Shown: positions 54,119-64,000 of the stretch, piece by piece
Position numbering within the stretch: position 1 is the stretch's first letter
How the letters are laid out: each line of letters opens with the position of its first letter
Origin: Aristolochia californica
Lineage: Eukaryota; Streptophyta; Magnoliopsida; Piperales; Aristolochiaceae
DNA: 64,000 nt
Assembly: GCA_029961685.1 (NCBI GenBank)
Contig: JARWKL010000008.1
Span: forward strand, 15,471,981-15,535,980
Direction of reading: 5' to 3'
Program-made: the position numbers and the translations under genes
The notes under the pieces: model-generated
The model's input: only the letters and a program-made list of their open reading frames with translations
Databases searched by the model: none
Told to the model about the DNA's origin: nothing

Positions 54119-56770
54119 TTACAAAAATATAGCCCGTTAAACGAGATAAATCACTTTTCAATCATCTATGATCGTTAGGTCAGCTTTTTGTAAATGGGCA
54201 AATAAATGGCTTGTTTGACTCGGGCAAATATCCCACCGCACATTCACTTGAGATTTTAATATTATTCTCTTTAAAAGGTTTCGATCCATAGGTCATTTTT
54301 CATCTTTAACAAGTTTCAAGCATGCAAATCCATTTTTTAAATCATTTGTACAAAAATCTATTTCTTATAAAATTCTGAGCTATTAGGGTTGAACAAGTGG
54401 AAATTCCTAAACTTGGATAACAAAACTTTTGTGTTCATTTGTGGTGTATGAATAAATTTTCTTTACTTACATTTTTTTATTTCTTTAAATTCTTTCTATA
54501 CATAAACCTTAAAATTTTCCTTTTTTTGTCATCTATTTGCCTTTTATCTCTTTTTTTGTTTACCACATGAATGGAAAGTTAAAACTCAAGTTTTCATTTG
54601 AGAAAAAAGTACATATCTAAAATGGAAATGCACAATGCACAAATGTAGTGAGAGATATTTCCAAAAAGTGTCTGTATTTTTTAGGGATTTTAAACTCTTT
54701 TTAGTTTTTAAATATCAGGTTCTGCAGTCATCGGGAAAAGGGGGAGGCAGAGGATTTTTAACTGAGTGTTGACTCCCAATCCATAAGTCATTCCTTACAA
54801 AAATATAGCCCATTAGGCATGATAAAACACTTTACAATCATCTATGATCGATAGGTCAACTTTTGGTAAATGGGCAAAATAATGGATTGTTTGACTCAGG
54901 TAAATATCTCTCCACATGTTCACTTCAGAATTTAATGTTATTCTCTTGAAAAGGTTTGGATCCATAGTTCATTTGCATCTCTAACATGTTTCAAGCATGC
55001 ATATCAATTTTTTAAAACAAGTGTAGAAAAATCTATTTCTTAAAAAATTTCAAGCTATTAGAGTTGAACTAGTGGAATTTCTCAAATTTGGCTAACAAAA
55101 CTTTTGTGTTCATTTGTGTTGTGTGAATTAATTTCGTTTACTTACATTTTTTTATTGGTTTAAATTCTATCCATACATAAAATCTAAAATTTTCATTTTA
55201 TTGTGATCTATTTGCCTTTTACCTCTTTTTTTGTTGATGAGATGAAAGGAACGTGAAAACTCAAGTTTGTATTTTAAAAAAAAAATATACATCTAAAATG
55301 GAAATGCACAATGCACAAATGTAGAGAGAGATAATTCAAAAAAGTGTCTGTAATTTTTAAGGATTGTAAACTCTTTTTAGTTTTTATATATCAGGTTCTG
55401 TAATCGTTAGGAAAAGGGGGAGTTAGGGGATTTTTAACTAAGTGTTGACTCCCAATTCTGTAGTCATTCCTTAAAAAAATATAGCCTGTTACGCATGATA
55501 AATCACTTTACATTCATCTATCATGTTTAGCGCAGCTTTTTGTAAATGTCAAAAAGAATGCCTTGTTTGTCTCGGGTAAATATCCCACCACACGTTCACT
55601 TGAGAATTTAATGTTATTATCTTTAAAAGGTTTGGATCCATAGGTCATTTGCATGTTTAACATGTGTCAAGCATGCATATCCATTTTTTAAAACATGTGT
55701 AGAAAAATCTCTTTCTTATAAAATTTTGAGCTATTAGGGTTGAACTAGTGGAATTTTCCAAACTTGGATAACAAAACTTTTGTGTTCATTTGTGGTGTGT
55801 GAATAAATTTTCATTACTTACTTTGTTTATTTCTATAAATTATTTCCATTCTTAAACTCTAAAATTTTCATTTTTTGTGATCTATTTGTGTTTTAACTCT
55901 TTTTTTGTTTAAGAGATGAAGGGGGAAAGTGAAAACTCAAGTTTGTATTTAAGAAAAAAATATACATCTAAAATGGAAATGCAAAATGCACCAATGTGGA
56001 GAGAGATAATTCCAAAAAGTGTCTGTAATTTTTAGGAATTGTAAACTCTTTTTAGTTTTTATATATCAGGTTCTACAATCATAGGGGACAAAGGGAGGCG
56101 GGGGATTTTTAACTGAGTGTTGACTCCCAATCCATAAGTCATTCATTACAAAAATATAGCCCGTTACGCATGATAAATCACTTTACAATCATCTATGATC
56201 GTTAGGTCAGCTTTTGGTAAATGGACAAAATAATGGCTTGTTTGCCTCTGGTAAATATCCCACTGCACGTTCACTAGAGAATTTAACATTATTCTCATTA
56301 AAAGGTTTGGATCCATATGACATTTACGTCTTTAACATGTTTCAATTATGCATATCCATTTTTTAAAACATGTGTAAAAAAATCTATTTCATATAAAGTT
56401 CTGATCTATTAGGGTTGAACTAGTGGAATTTCCCAAAATTGGATAACAAAACTTTTGTGTTCATTTGTGGTGTGTGAAAAACATTTCTCTACTTACATTT
56501 GTTTATTGTTTTAAATTCTTTCCATACATAAACCCTAAAATTTTCATTTTGTTGTGATCTATTTACCTTTTATCTCTTTTTTTGTTTACGTGATTAAAGG
56601 AAAGTGAAAACTCAAGTTTTGATTTAACAAAATAGTATATATCTAAAAAAGAAATGCACAATGCACAAATGTAGAGAGAGATAATTCCAAAAAGTGACTG
56701 TAATTTTTAGGGATTCTAAATCTTTTTAGTTTTTATATATCAGGTTATGCAATCGTCGAGAAAAGAGGGA

Positions 56771-56794
56771 GGGGGGGGGGGGGGGGGGGGGGGG
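56771..56794 (+). repeat. Poly-G run of 24 bases in a monomer G-box
   Basis: A second, separate monomer shows the same G-box replaced by 24 consecutive G, preceded by AAAAGAGGGA and followed by ATTTTTAACAGAGTG. The flanking variants differ from the 40.8 kb copy (AACAGAG here, ATATTTAACTGAT there), so the two expansions look independent. Confidence 0.85.
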
Positions 56795-58110
56795 ATTTTT
56801 AACAGAGTGTTGACTCCCATTCCATAGGTCATTCCTTACCAAAATATAGCCCATTACGCATGATAAATCACTTTACAATCATCTAAGATCGTTAGCTCAT
56901 CTTTTTGTTATGGGCAAAATAATGGCATGTTTGACTCAGGTAAATATCCCACCGCACGTTCACTTGAGAATTTAATTTTAATCTCTTTAAAATGTTTGGA
57001 TCCATAGGTCACTTTCATCTTTAACATGTTTCAAGCATGCATATCCATATTTTAAAATGTGTAGAAAAATCTTTTTGTCATAAAATTCCAAGTTATTTGG
57101 GTTGAACTAGTGGAATTTCCCAAACTTGGATAACAAAACTTTTGTGCTCAATTGTGGTGTGTGAATAAATTTTCTTTACTTATATTTGTTTATTGCTTTA
57201 AATTATTTCCATTCAAAAACTCTAAAATTTTTATTTTGTTGTGATCTATTTGCCTTTTATCTCTTTTTTTGTTTATGAGATGAAGGGAATGTGAAAACTC
57301 AAGTTTTGATTGAACAAAAAAGTATAAATCTAAAAATGAAAATCAAAATGCATAAAATTAGAGAGAGATAATTCCAAAATGTGTCTATAATTTTTTGGGA
57401 GTGTATATCTTTTTACTTTTTTTAAATCAGGTTCTGCAATCGTCGGGAAAAAGGGGGAGGCGGGGGATTTTTAACGGAGTGTTGACTCCCAATCCCTAGA
57501 TCATTCCTTACCAAAATATAGCAGTTACGCATGATAAATCACTATACAATCATCTATATCATTAGGTCATCTTTTTTAAATGGGAAAAATATTGGCTTGT
57601 TTGACTCGGGTAAATATCCCAACGCACGTGCACTTGAGAATTTAATGTTATTCTCTTTAAAAGGTTTGGATCCATAGGTGATTTTCATCTTTAACATGTT
57701 TCAAGCATGCCTAACCATTTTTTAAAACATTTGTAGAAAAATCTCTTTCTTAAAAAATTTCGAGCTATTAGGCTTGAACTAGTGGAATTTCCCAAACTTG
57801 GATAACAAAAATTTTGTGTTCATTTGTGGTTTAAATTTTCTTTACTTACATTTTTTATTGCTTTAAATTCTTTTGATACATAAACCCTAACATTTTCATT
57901 TTCTTGTGATCTATTCGCCTTTTATCTCTATTTTTGTTTACGAGATGAAGGAAAAGTGAAAACTCAAATTTTGATTTAAGAAAAAAGTATACACCTAAAA
58001 TGGAAATGCACAATGCACAAATGTGGGGAGAGATAATTCCATAAAGTCTCTATAGTTTTTAGGGATTGTAAAATCTTTTGAGTTTTAATATATCAGGTTT
58101 TGCAATCGTC

Positions 58111-58135
58111 GGGAAAAGGGGGAGGGGTGGGGGGG
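58111..58135 (+). repeat. Moderately expanded G-box
   Basis: This G-box reads with tracts of 3, 5, 4 and 7 G, the last one interrupted from the third only by a T. It is longer than the usual box and may be an intermediate between the normal form and the two long G runs. Four tracts of at least three G make it one of the best quadruplex candidates in the window. Confidence 0.7.
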
Positions 58136-59049
58136 ATTTTTAATTGAGTGTGATCTCCCAATCCATAAGTCTTTCCTTTTAAAAATATAGCCCGTTACAC
58201 TTGATAAATCACTTTACAACCATCTATGATCGTTAGGACAGCTTTTTTTAAATGGGCAAAATAATGGCTTGTTTGACTCGGGTAAATATCCCACCTCAAT
58301 TCACTTGAGAATTTAATTTTAATCTCTTTAAAAGATTTGGATCCAAAGGTCCTTTGAATCTTTAACATGTTTCAAGCATGCATATCCATTTTTTAAAACA
58401 CGTGTAGAAAAATCTCCTTCTTATAAAATTCAGAGCGATTAGAGTTGAAGTAGTGGAATTTCCCCAACTTGGATAACAAAACTTTTGTGTTCATTTGTGG
58501 TGTACGAATAAAATTTCTTTACTTACATTTGTTTATTGCTTTAAATTCTTTCCATATATAAACTATAAAATTTTCATTTTGTTGTGATCTATTTGCCTTT
58601 TATATCATTTTTTGTTTACGAGATGAAGGGAAAGTAAAAACTCAAGTTTGTATTTAAGAAAAAAGTATACATCTAAAATGGAAATGCACAATGCAGAAAT
58701 GTAGAGAGAGATAATTACAAAAAGTGTCTATAATTTTTAGGGATTGTAAACTCTTTTTGGTTTTTATATATCAGGTTCTGTAATCGACGGGAAAAGGGGG
58801 AGGCGGGGATTTTTAATTGAGTGTTGACTCCCAATCCATAAGTCATTCCTCAAAAAAATATAACCCGTTACGCCTGATCAATCACTTTACAATCATCTAT
58901 GATTGTTAGGTCAACTTTTTGTAAATGGGCAAAATAATGGCTTGTTTGACTCGGGTAAATATCCCACCACACGTTCACTTGAGAATTTAATGTTATTCTC
59001 TTTAAAAGGTTTGGATCCATAGGTCATTTGCATCTTTAACATGTTTCAA

Positions 59050-61690
59050 GCATGCTTATCCATTTTTCAAAAAAAGTTTAGAATAATCTCTTTCTAATAA
59101 AATTTCGAACTATTAGGGTTGTACTAGTGGAATTTCTTAAACTTGGATAAGAAAAATTTTATGTTCATTGTGGTGTGTCAATAAATTTTCTTTACATACA
59201 TTTGTTTATTGCTTTAAATTCTTTCCAAACATAAAATAAAAAAAATTTCTTTTGTTGTGATCTATTTGCCTTTTATCTCTTTTTTTTGTTTACGAAAAGT
59301 GAAAACTCAAGTGTTGATTTAAGAAAAAAGTTTACATATAAAATTGAAATGCACAATGCTCAAATGTAGTGAGAGATAATTCCAAAAAGTATCTATAATT
59401 TTTGGGGATTGCAAACTCTTTTTAGTTTTCATATATCAGGTTCTGCAATCATCGGGAAAAGAGGAAGTGGGGGATTTTTAACTGAGTGTTGACTCCCAAT
59501 CCATAAGTTATTCCTTGCAAAAATAAACTCTGTTATGAATGATAAATCACTTTACAATCATCATTGATCATTAGGTATGCTTTTTGTAAATGGGAAAAAT
59601 AATGGCTCGGTTGAATTGGATAAATATCCCACCGCACTTTCACATGAGAATTTAATGTTATTCTCTTTTAAAGGCTTGGATCCATATGGCATTTGCATCT
59701 TGAACACGTTTCAGGCATGCATATCCATTTTTTAAAACAAGAGTAGAAAAATCTCTATCTTATAAAATTTTGAGGTATTAGGTTTGAACTAGTAGAATTT
59801 CCCAAACTTGGATAACAAAACTTTTGTGTTCATTTGTGGTGTTTGAATAAATTTTCTTTACTTACTTTTGTTTATTGCTTTAAATTCTTTCCATACATAG
59901 ACTCTAAAATTTTGATTTTGTTGTGATCTATTTGCCATTTATCTCTTTTTATGTTTACAAGATGAAGGGAAAATGAAAACTCAAGTTTTGATTTAAGAAA
60001 AAAGTATACATCTAAAATAAAATGCACAATGCACAAATGTAGAGAGAGATAATTCCAAAAAGTTTCTATAATTTTTTGGGATACTAAATACTTTTTAGTT
60101 TTTATCTATCCGATTCTACAATCGTTGGGAAAAGGGGAGGGAGATTTTTAACTGACTGTTGACTCCCAATCCATAAGTCATTCCTTACAAAATATAGCCC
60201 GTTAAGCATGGTAAATCACTTTACAATCATCTATGATCGTTTGGTCAGCTTTTGGTTAATGGGCAAAATAATGGCTAGTTTGACTCGGGTAAATATCCCA
60301 CCACACGTTTACTTGGGAATTTAATGTTATTCTCTTTAAAAGGTTTGGATCCATAGGTCATTTGCATCTTTAACATGTTTCAAGCAGGCTTATCCATTTT
60401 TCAAAACAAGTGCAAGAAAATCTCTTTCTAATAAAATTTCGAGCTATTAGGGTTGAACTAGTGGAATTTCTTAAACTTGGATAAGAAATGTTTTTTGTTC
60501 ATTTGTGGTGTGTCAATAAATTTTCTTTACATACATTTGTTTATTGCTTTAAATTCTTTCCAAACATAAACTCAAAAATTTTCATTTTGTTGTCATCTAT
60601 TTGCCTTTTAACTCTTTTTTTTGTTTATGAAAAGGGAAAACTCAAGTGTAGATTTAAGAAAAAATTTGACATATAGAATTGAAATGCACAATGCACAAAT
60701 GTAGAGAGAGATAATTCCAAAAAGTGTCTGCAATTTTTGGGGATTGCAAACTCTTTTTAGTTTTCATATATCAGGTTATGCAATCATCGGGAAAAGAGGA
60801 AGCGGGGGATTTTTAACTCAGTGTTGACTCCCAATCCATAAGTTATTCCTTACAAAAATAAATTCTGTTATGAATGATAAATCAGTTTACAATCATCAAT
60901 GATCATTAGGTATGCTTTTTGTAAATGGGAAAAATAATGGCTTGGTTGAATTGGATAAATATCCCACCGTACGTTCACATGAGAATTTAATGTTATTCTC
61001 TTTTAAAGGCTTGGATCCATATGGCATTTGCATCTTGAACACGTTTTAGGCATGCATATCCATTTTTTAAAACAAGAGTAGAAAAATCTCTTTCTTATAA
61101 AATTTCGAGGTATTAGGTTTGAACTAGTAGAATTTCCCAAACTTGGATAACAAAACTTTTGTGTTCATTTTTGGTGTGTGAATAAATTTTCTTTACTTAC
61201 TTTTGTTTATTGCTTTAAATTCTTTCCATACATAAACTCTAAAACTTTGATTTTGTTGTGATCTATTTGCCATTTATCTCTTTTTATGTTTACGAGATGA
61301 AGGGGAAATGAAAACTCAAGTTTTGATTTAAGAAAAAAGTATACATCTAAAATAAAATGCACAATGCACAAATGTAGAGAGAGATAATTCCAAAAAGTTT
61401 CTATAATTTTTTGGGATTGTAAACACTTTTTAGTTTTTATATATCAGATTCTACAATCGTCGGGAAAAGGGGAGGGAGATTTTTAACTGACTATTGACTC
61501 CCAATCCATAAGTCATTCCTTACAAAATATAGCCCGTTAAGCATGATAAATCACTTTACAATCATCTATGATCGTTTGGTCAGCTTTTGGTTAATGGGCA
61601 AAATAATGGCTTGTTTGACTCGGGTAAATATCCCACCGCACGTTTACCAGGGAATTTAATGTTATTCTCTTTAAAAGGTTTTGATCCATA
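59050..61690 (+). repeat. Recent tandem duplication of a two-monomer block (~1,335 bp)
   Basis: Copy 1 covers roughly 59,050-60,383 and copy 2 roughly 60,384-61,690, at an offset of 1,334-1,335 bp. Anchors lie at 59678, 60347, 61013 and 61682. Shared private variants in order are CTTATCCATTTTTCAAAA, GTGTGTCAATAAATTTTC, GTTTA(C/T)GAAAAG with the GATGAAGGG stretch lost, TTGAATTGGATAAATATC, CATATGGCATTTGC, CTTGAACACGTTT and AACAAGAGTAG, then AAAATAAAATGCACAATGC and CTTTTGGTTAATGGG. I counted about 11 differences in about 300 bases over 59,461-59,760 against copy 2, about 96% identity, well above unrelated monomers in the window. Confidence 0.88.
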
Positions 61691-64000
61691 GGTCATTTGC
61701 ATCTTTAACATGTTTAAAGCATGCATATCCATTTTTTAAAACATGAGTAGAAAAATCTCTTCGTTATAAAATTTCGAGCTATTAGGGTTGAACTATTGGA
61801 ATTTCGCAAACTAGTATAAAAGAACATTTGTGTTGATATGTGGTGTGTGAATAAATTTTCTTTACTTATATTTTTTTATTGCTTTAAATTCTTTCCATTC
61901 ATAAACTCTAAAATTTTCACTTTGTTGTGATCTATTTGCCTTTTATCTATTTTTTTGTTTACGAGATGAAGGGAAAGTGAAAACTCAAGTTTTGATTTAA
62001 GAAAAAAGTATACATCTAAAAAGGAAATGCATAATGCAAAAATGTAGAGAGAGATAATTTCTAAAAGTGTATGTAATTTTTAGGGATTGTAAACTTTTTT
62101 TAGTTTTTATATATCAGGTTCTGCAATCGTCAGGAATAGGGCGAAGCAGGGGATTTTTAAATGAAGTGTTGACTCATAATCCATAAGTCATTCCTTTAAA
62201 AAATAAAGCCCGTTACACATGATAAATCATTTTACAATCATCTTTGATTGTTAGGTCAGCTTTTTGTAAATGGGAAAAATAATGGCTTGTTTGACTAGGT
62301 AAATATCCCAACGCATGTTCACTTAAGAATTTAATGTTATTTTCTTTAAAAGGTTTGGATCTATATGTCATTTGCATCTTTCAAATGTTTCAAGAATGCA
62401 TATCCATTTTTTAAAACATGTGTAGAAAAATCTGTTTATTTTAAAATTCCAAGCTATTGGGTTGAACTAGTGGAATTTTCCAAACTTGGATAACAAAAAT
62501 TTTGTCTTCATTTGTGTTGTGTGAATAATTTTTCTTTACATACATTTTTTTATTGTTTTAAATTCTTTCCATACATAAACCCTAAAAATTTCATTTTGTT
62601 GTGATCTATTTGCCTTTTATCGCTTTTTTTGTTTACGAGATGAAGGGAAAGTGAAAACTCAAGGTTTGATTTAAGGAAAAAGTATAGATCCAAAATGGAA
62701 ATGCTGAATTCAAAAATGTAGAGAGAGATAATTCCCAAAAGTGTCAGTAATTTTTAGGAATTGTAAACTTTTTAGTTTTTATATATCAGGTTCTGCAGTT
62801 GTCGGGAAAAGAGGGAGGCGGGGGATTTTTAACTGAGTGTTGACTCTCGATCCATAAGTCTTTCCATACAAAAATATAGCCCATTATGCATGATAAATCA
62901 CTTTACAATCACCTATGATCGTTAGGTCAGCTTTTTGTAAATGAGCAAAATAATGGCTTGTTTGACTCGGGTAAATATCCCACCGCACGTTCACTTGAGA
63001 ATTTAATGTTATTCTATTTAAAAGGTTTGGATCCATAGGTCATTTGCTTCTTTAACTTGTTTCAAGCATGCATATCCATTTTTTAAAACAGGTGTAGAAA
63101 AATCTTTTTCTTTCAAAATTTCGAGCTATTAGAGTCGAACTAGTGGAATTTCCCAAACTTGGATAACAAAACTTTTGTGTTCATTTTTTGTGTGTGAATA
63201 AATTTTCTTTACTTACATTTGTTTATTGCTTTAAATTCTTTCGGTACATAGACTTTAAAATTTTCTCTTTGTTGTGATCTATTTTCCTTTTATCTCTTTT
63301 TTTGTTTATGAGATGAAGGGAAAGTGAAAACTCATGATTTCACTTAAGAAAAAAGTATACATCTTAAATGGAAATGCACAATGGCAAATGTAGAGAGAGA
63401 TAATTCATAAAAGTGTCTGTAATTTTGTAGGACTTGTAAAGTCTTTTTAGTTTTTATATATCAAGTTCTGCAATCGTCGGGAAATGGGGGAGGCGGGGGA
63501 TTTTTCTCTGAGTGTTGACTCCTAATCCATAAGTTATTCCTAACAAAAGTATAGCCCGTTACGCATGATAAATCACTTTACAATCATCTATGATCGTTAC
63601 GTTAGCTTTTTGTAGATGTGCAAAAGAATGGCTTGTTTGACTCGGGTAAATATCCCATCGCACATTCACTTGAACGTTATTCTCTTGAAAGGTTTGGATC
63701 CATAGGTCATTCGCATCTTTACCATGTGTCAAGCAAGCATATCCATCTTTTAAAACATGTGTAGAAAAATCTCTTTCTTATAAAATTCTGAGCTATTAGG
63801 GTTGAACTAGTGGAATTTCCAAAACTTGGATAACAAAAATTTTGTGTTCATTTGCGGTGTGTGAATAAATTTTCATTACTTACAGTTTTTTTATTTCTTT
63901 AAATTTCTTCCATTCATAAACACTGAAATTTTCATTTTGTTGTGATCTATTTTCCTTTTATGTCTTTTATTTGTTTACGAGATGAAGGGAAAGTGAAAAC
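61690..64000 (+). repeat. Array section 13: ordinary monomers ending in a C-D pair
   Basis: Anchors lie at 62357, 63019 and 63696. The unit from 62.76 kb is type C (CTTTCCATACAAAAATATAG, CAATCACCTATGATCG). The unit from 63.4 kb is type D (AATTCATAAAAGTG, GACTCCTAATCC, TTTACCATGTGTCAAGCA, TTTTCATTACTTAC) and is cut by the window edge. The same C-then-D order is seen at 22.0, 25.4 and 31.4 kb. Confidence 0.72.

Larger units (their letters stand above)
54000..59050 (+). repeat. Array section 11: includes a second copy of the 35.3-38.0 kb arrangement
   Basis: Anchors lie at 54282, 54958, 55634, 56309, 56998, 57668, 58339 and 59013. The rare TGTGTTGTGTGAATTAATTT at about 55,115 matches 35,781 (shift 19,334). 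The CATGTGTCAAGCATGC monomer at 55.4-56.0 kb matches 36.0-36.7 kb. TTTAACATTATTCTC at about 56,283 matches 37,596 (shift 18,687). One monomer (about 36.7-37.35 kb) is therefore missing from this copy. The 56.7-59.0 kb units are ordinary and hold two G-box expansions. Confidence 0.74.
1..64000 (+). repeat. Satellite DNA array, ~668-bp monomer, 96 head-to-tail copies
   Basis: The whole window is one tandem array. Following the box TTTGGATCC (or its mutated form) gives anchors from 275 to 63,696 with a mean spacing of 667.6 bp; one monomer near 11.0 kb has lost the box by deletion. About 70 of the 96 boxes keep an intact GGATCC. All copies face the same way and I saw no inserted transposon, gene or unique spacer. 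The DNA is strongly AT-rich (by eye about 70%) apart from one G-rich box per monomer. Open reading frames are all under 100 codons and arise from the repeat itself. Both ends are cut by the window, so the true array is longer. I do not recognise the family by name; a plant satellite is the best guess. Confidence 0.97.

Noticed and set aside
1..64000. CRISPR array
   Set aside because: The repeating unit is 668 bp and related along its full length; there are no short identical repeats with unique spacers.
1..64000. Ribosomal intergenic-spacer subrepeats
   Set aside because: No rRNA gene sequence is seen anywhere in 64 kb, and 96 long AT-rich units would be far outside a usual spacer.
1..64000. 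Tandem virus or transposon insertion with coding capacity
   Set aside because: No reverse transcriptase, integrase, transposase, capsid or replication protein motif appears in any frame, and no terminal repeats or target-site duplications were found.

Overview
The window is one uninterrupted block of satellite DNA. I found no protein-coding gene, no RNA gene and no single-copy sequence. An AT-rich monomer of about 668 bp is repeated head to tail, always on the same strand, from the first base to the last. I followed one landmark, the BamHI-type box TTTGGATCC, through the whole window. It or its mutated form occurs at 95 places, and one more monomer has lost it by deletion. The first anchor is at 275 and the last at 63,696, so 95 intervals give a mean unit of 667.6 bp. 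Both window edges lie inside the array, so the array is longer than 64 kb.

The sequence suggests a eukaryotic nuclear genome, most likely a flowering plant, but I cannot name the species. The reasons are the long pure satellite, the heavy C-to-T and G-to-A change at CpG positions (the usual mark of cytosine methylation), and a plant-type telo-box (AAACCCTAA) at a fixed place in at least 13 monomers. A weaker reason is that part of the monomer reads like the end of a plant LTR retrotransposon. Centromeric, pericentromeric or heterochromatic-knob location is plausible but cannot be decided from sequence alone.

Layout: 1-9.4 kb holds a multi-monomer series, part of which recurs at 38.0-44.1 kb. 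At 9.4-12.7 kb two monomer types alternate as a dimer. At 12.7-18.8 kb there is a trimeric period of about 2.02 kb. At 18.8-22.0 kb the monomers are less ordered and one is badly truncated. At 22.0-26.65 kb there are C and D monomer types and a fresh single-monomer duplication. At 26.65-31.6 kb a four-monomer higher-order repeat of about 2.67 kb occurs twice. At 31.4-38.0 kb C and D types recur. At 38.0-44.1 kb the first series returns with two monomers missing and with a 34-base G run. At 44.1-49.3 kb the monomers are mixed and one is deleted. At 49.3-54.0 kb the 11.4-14.7 kb arrangement returns. At 54.0-58.8 kb there is a copy of the 35.3-38.0 kb arrangement and a 24-base G run. At 59.05-61.69 kb there is a recent tandem duplication of a dimer. 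At 61.7-64.0 kb the C-D pair appears again.

The noteworthy biology is therefore in array structure. It shows several competing higher-order repeat periods (2, 3, 4 and about 8 monomers), long-range block duplication about 37-39 kb apart, and a G-rich quadruplex-prone box in nearly every monomer that has run away into poly-G twice. It also shows telo-boxes and microhomology deletions. All percentages and counts here were made by eye.
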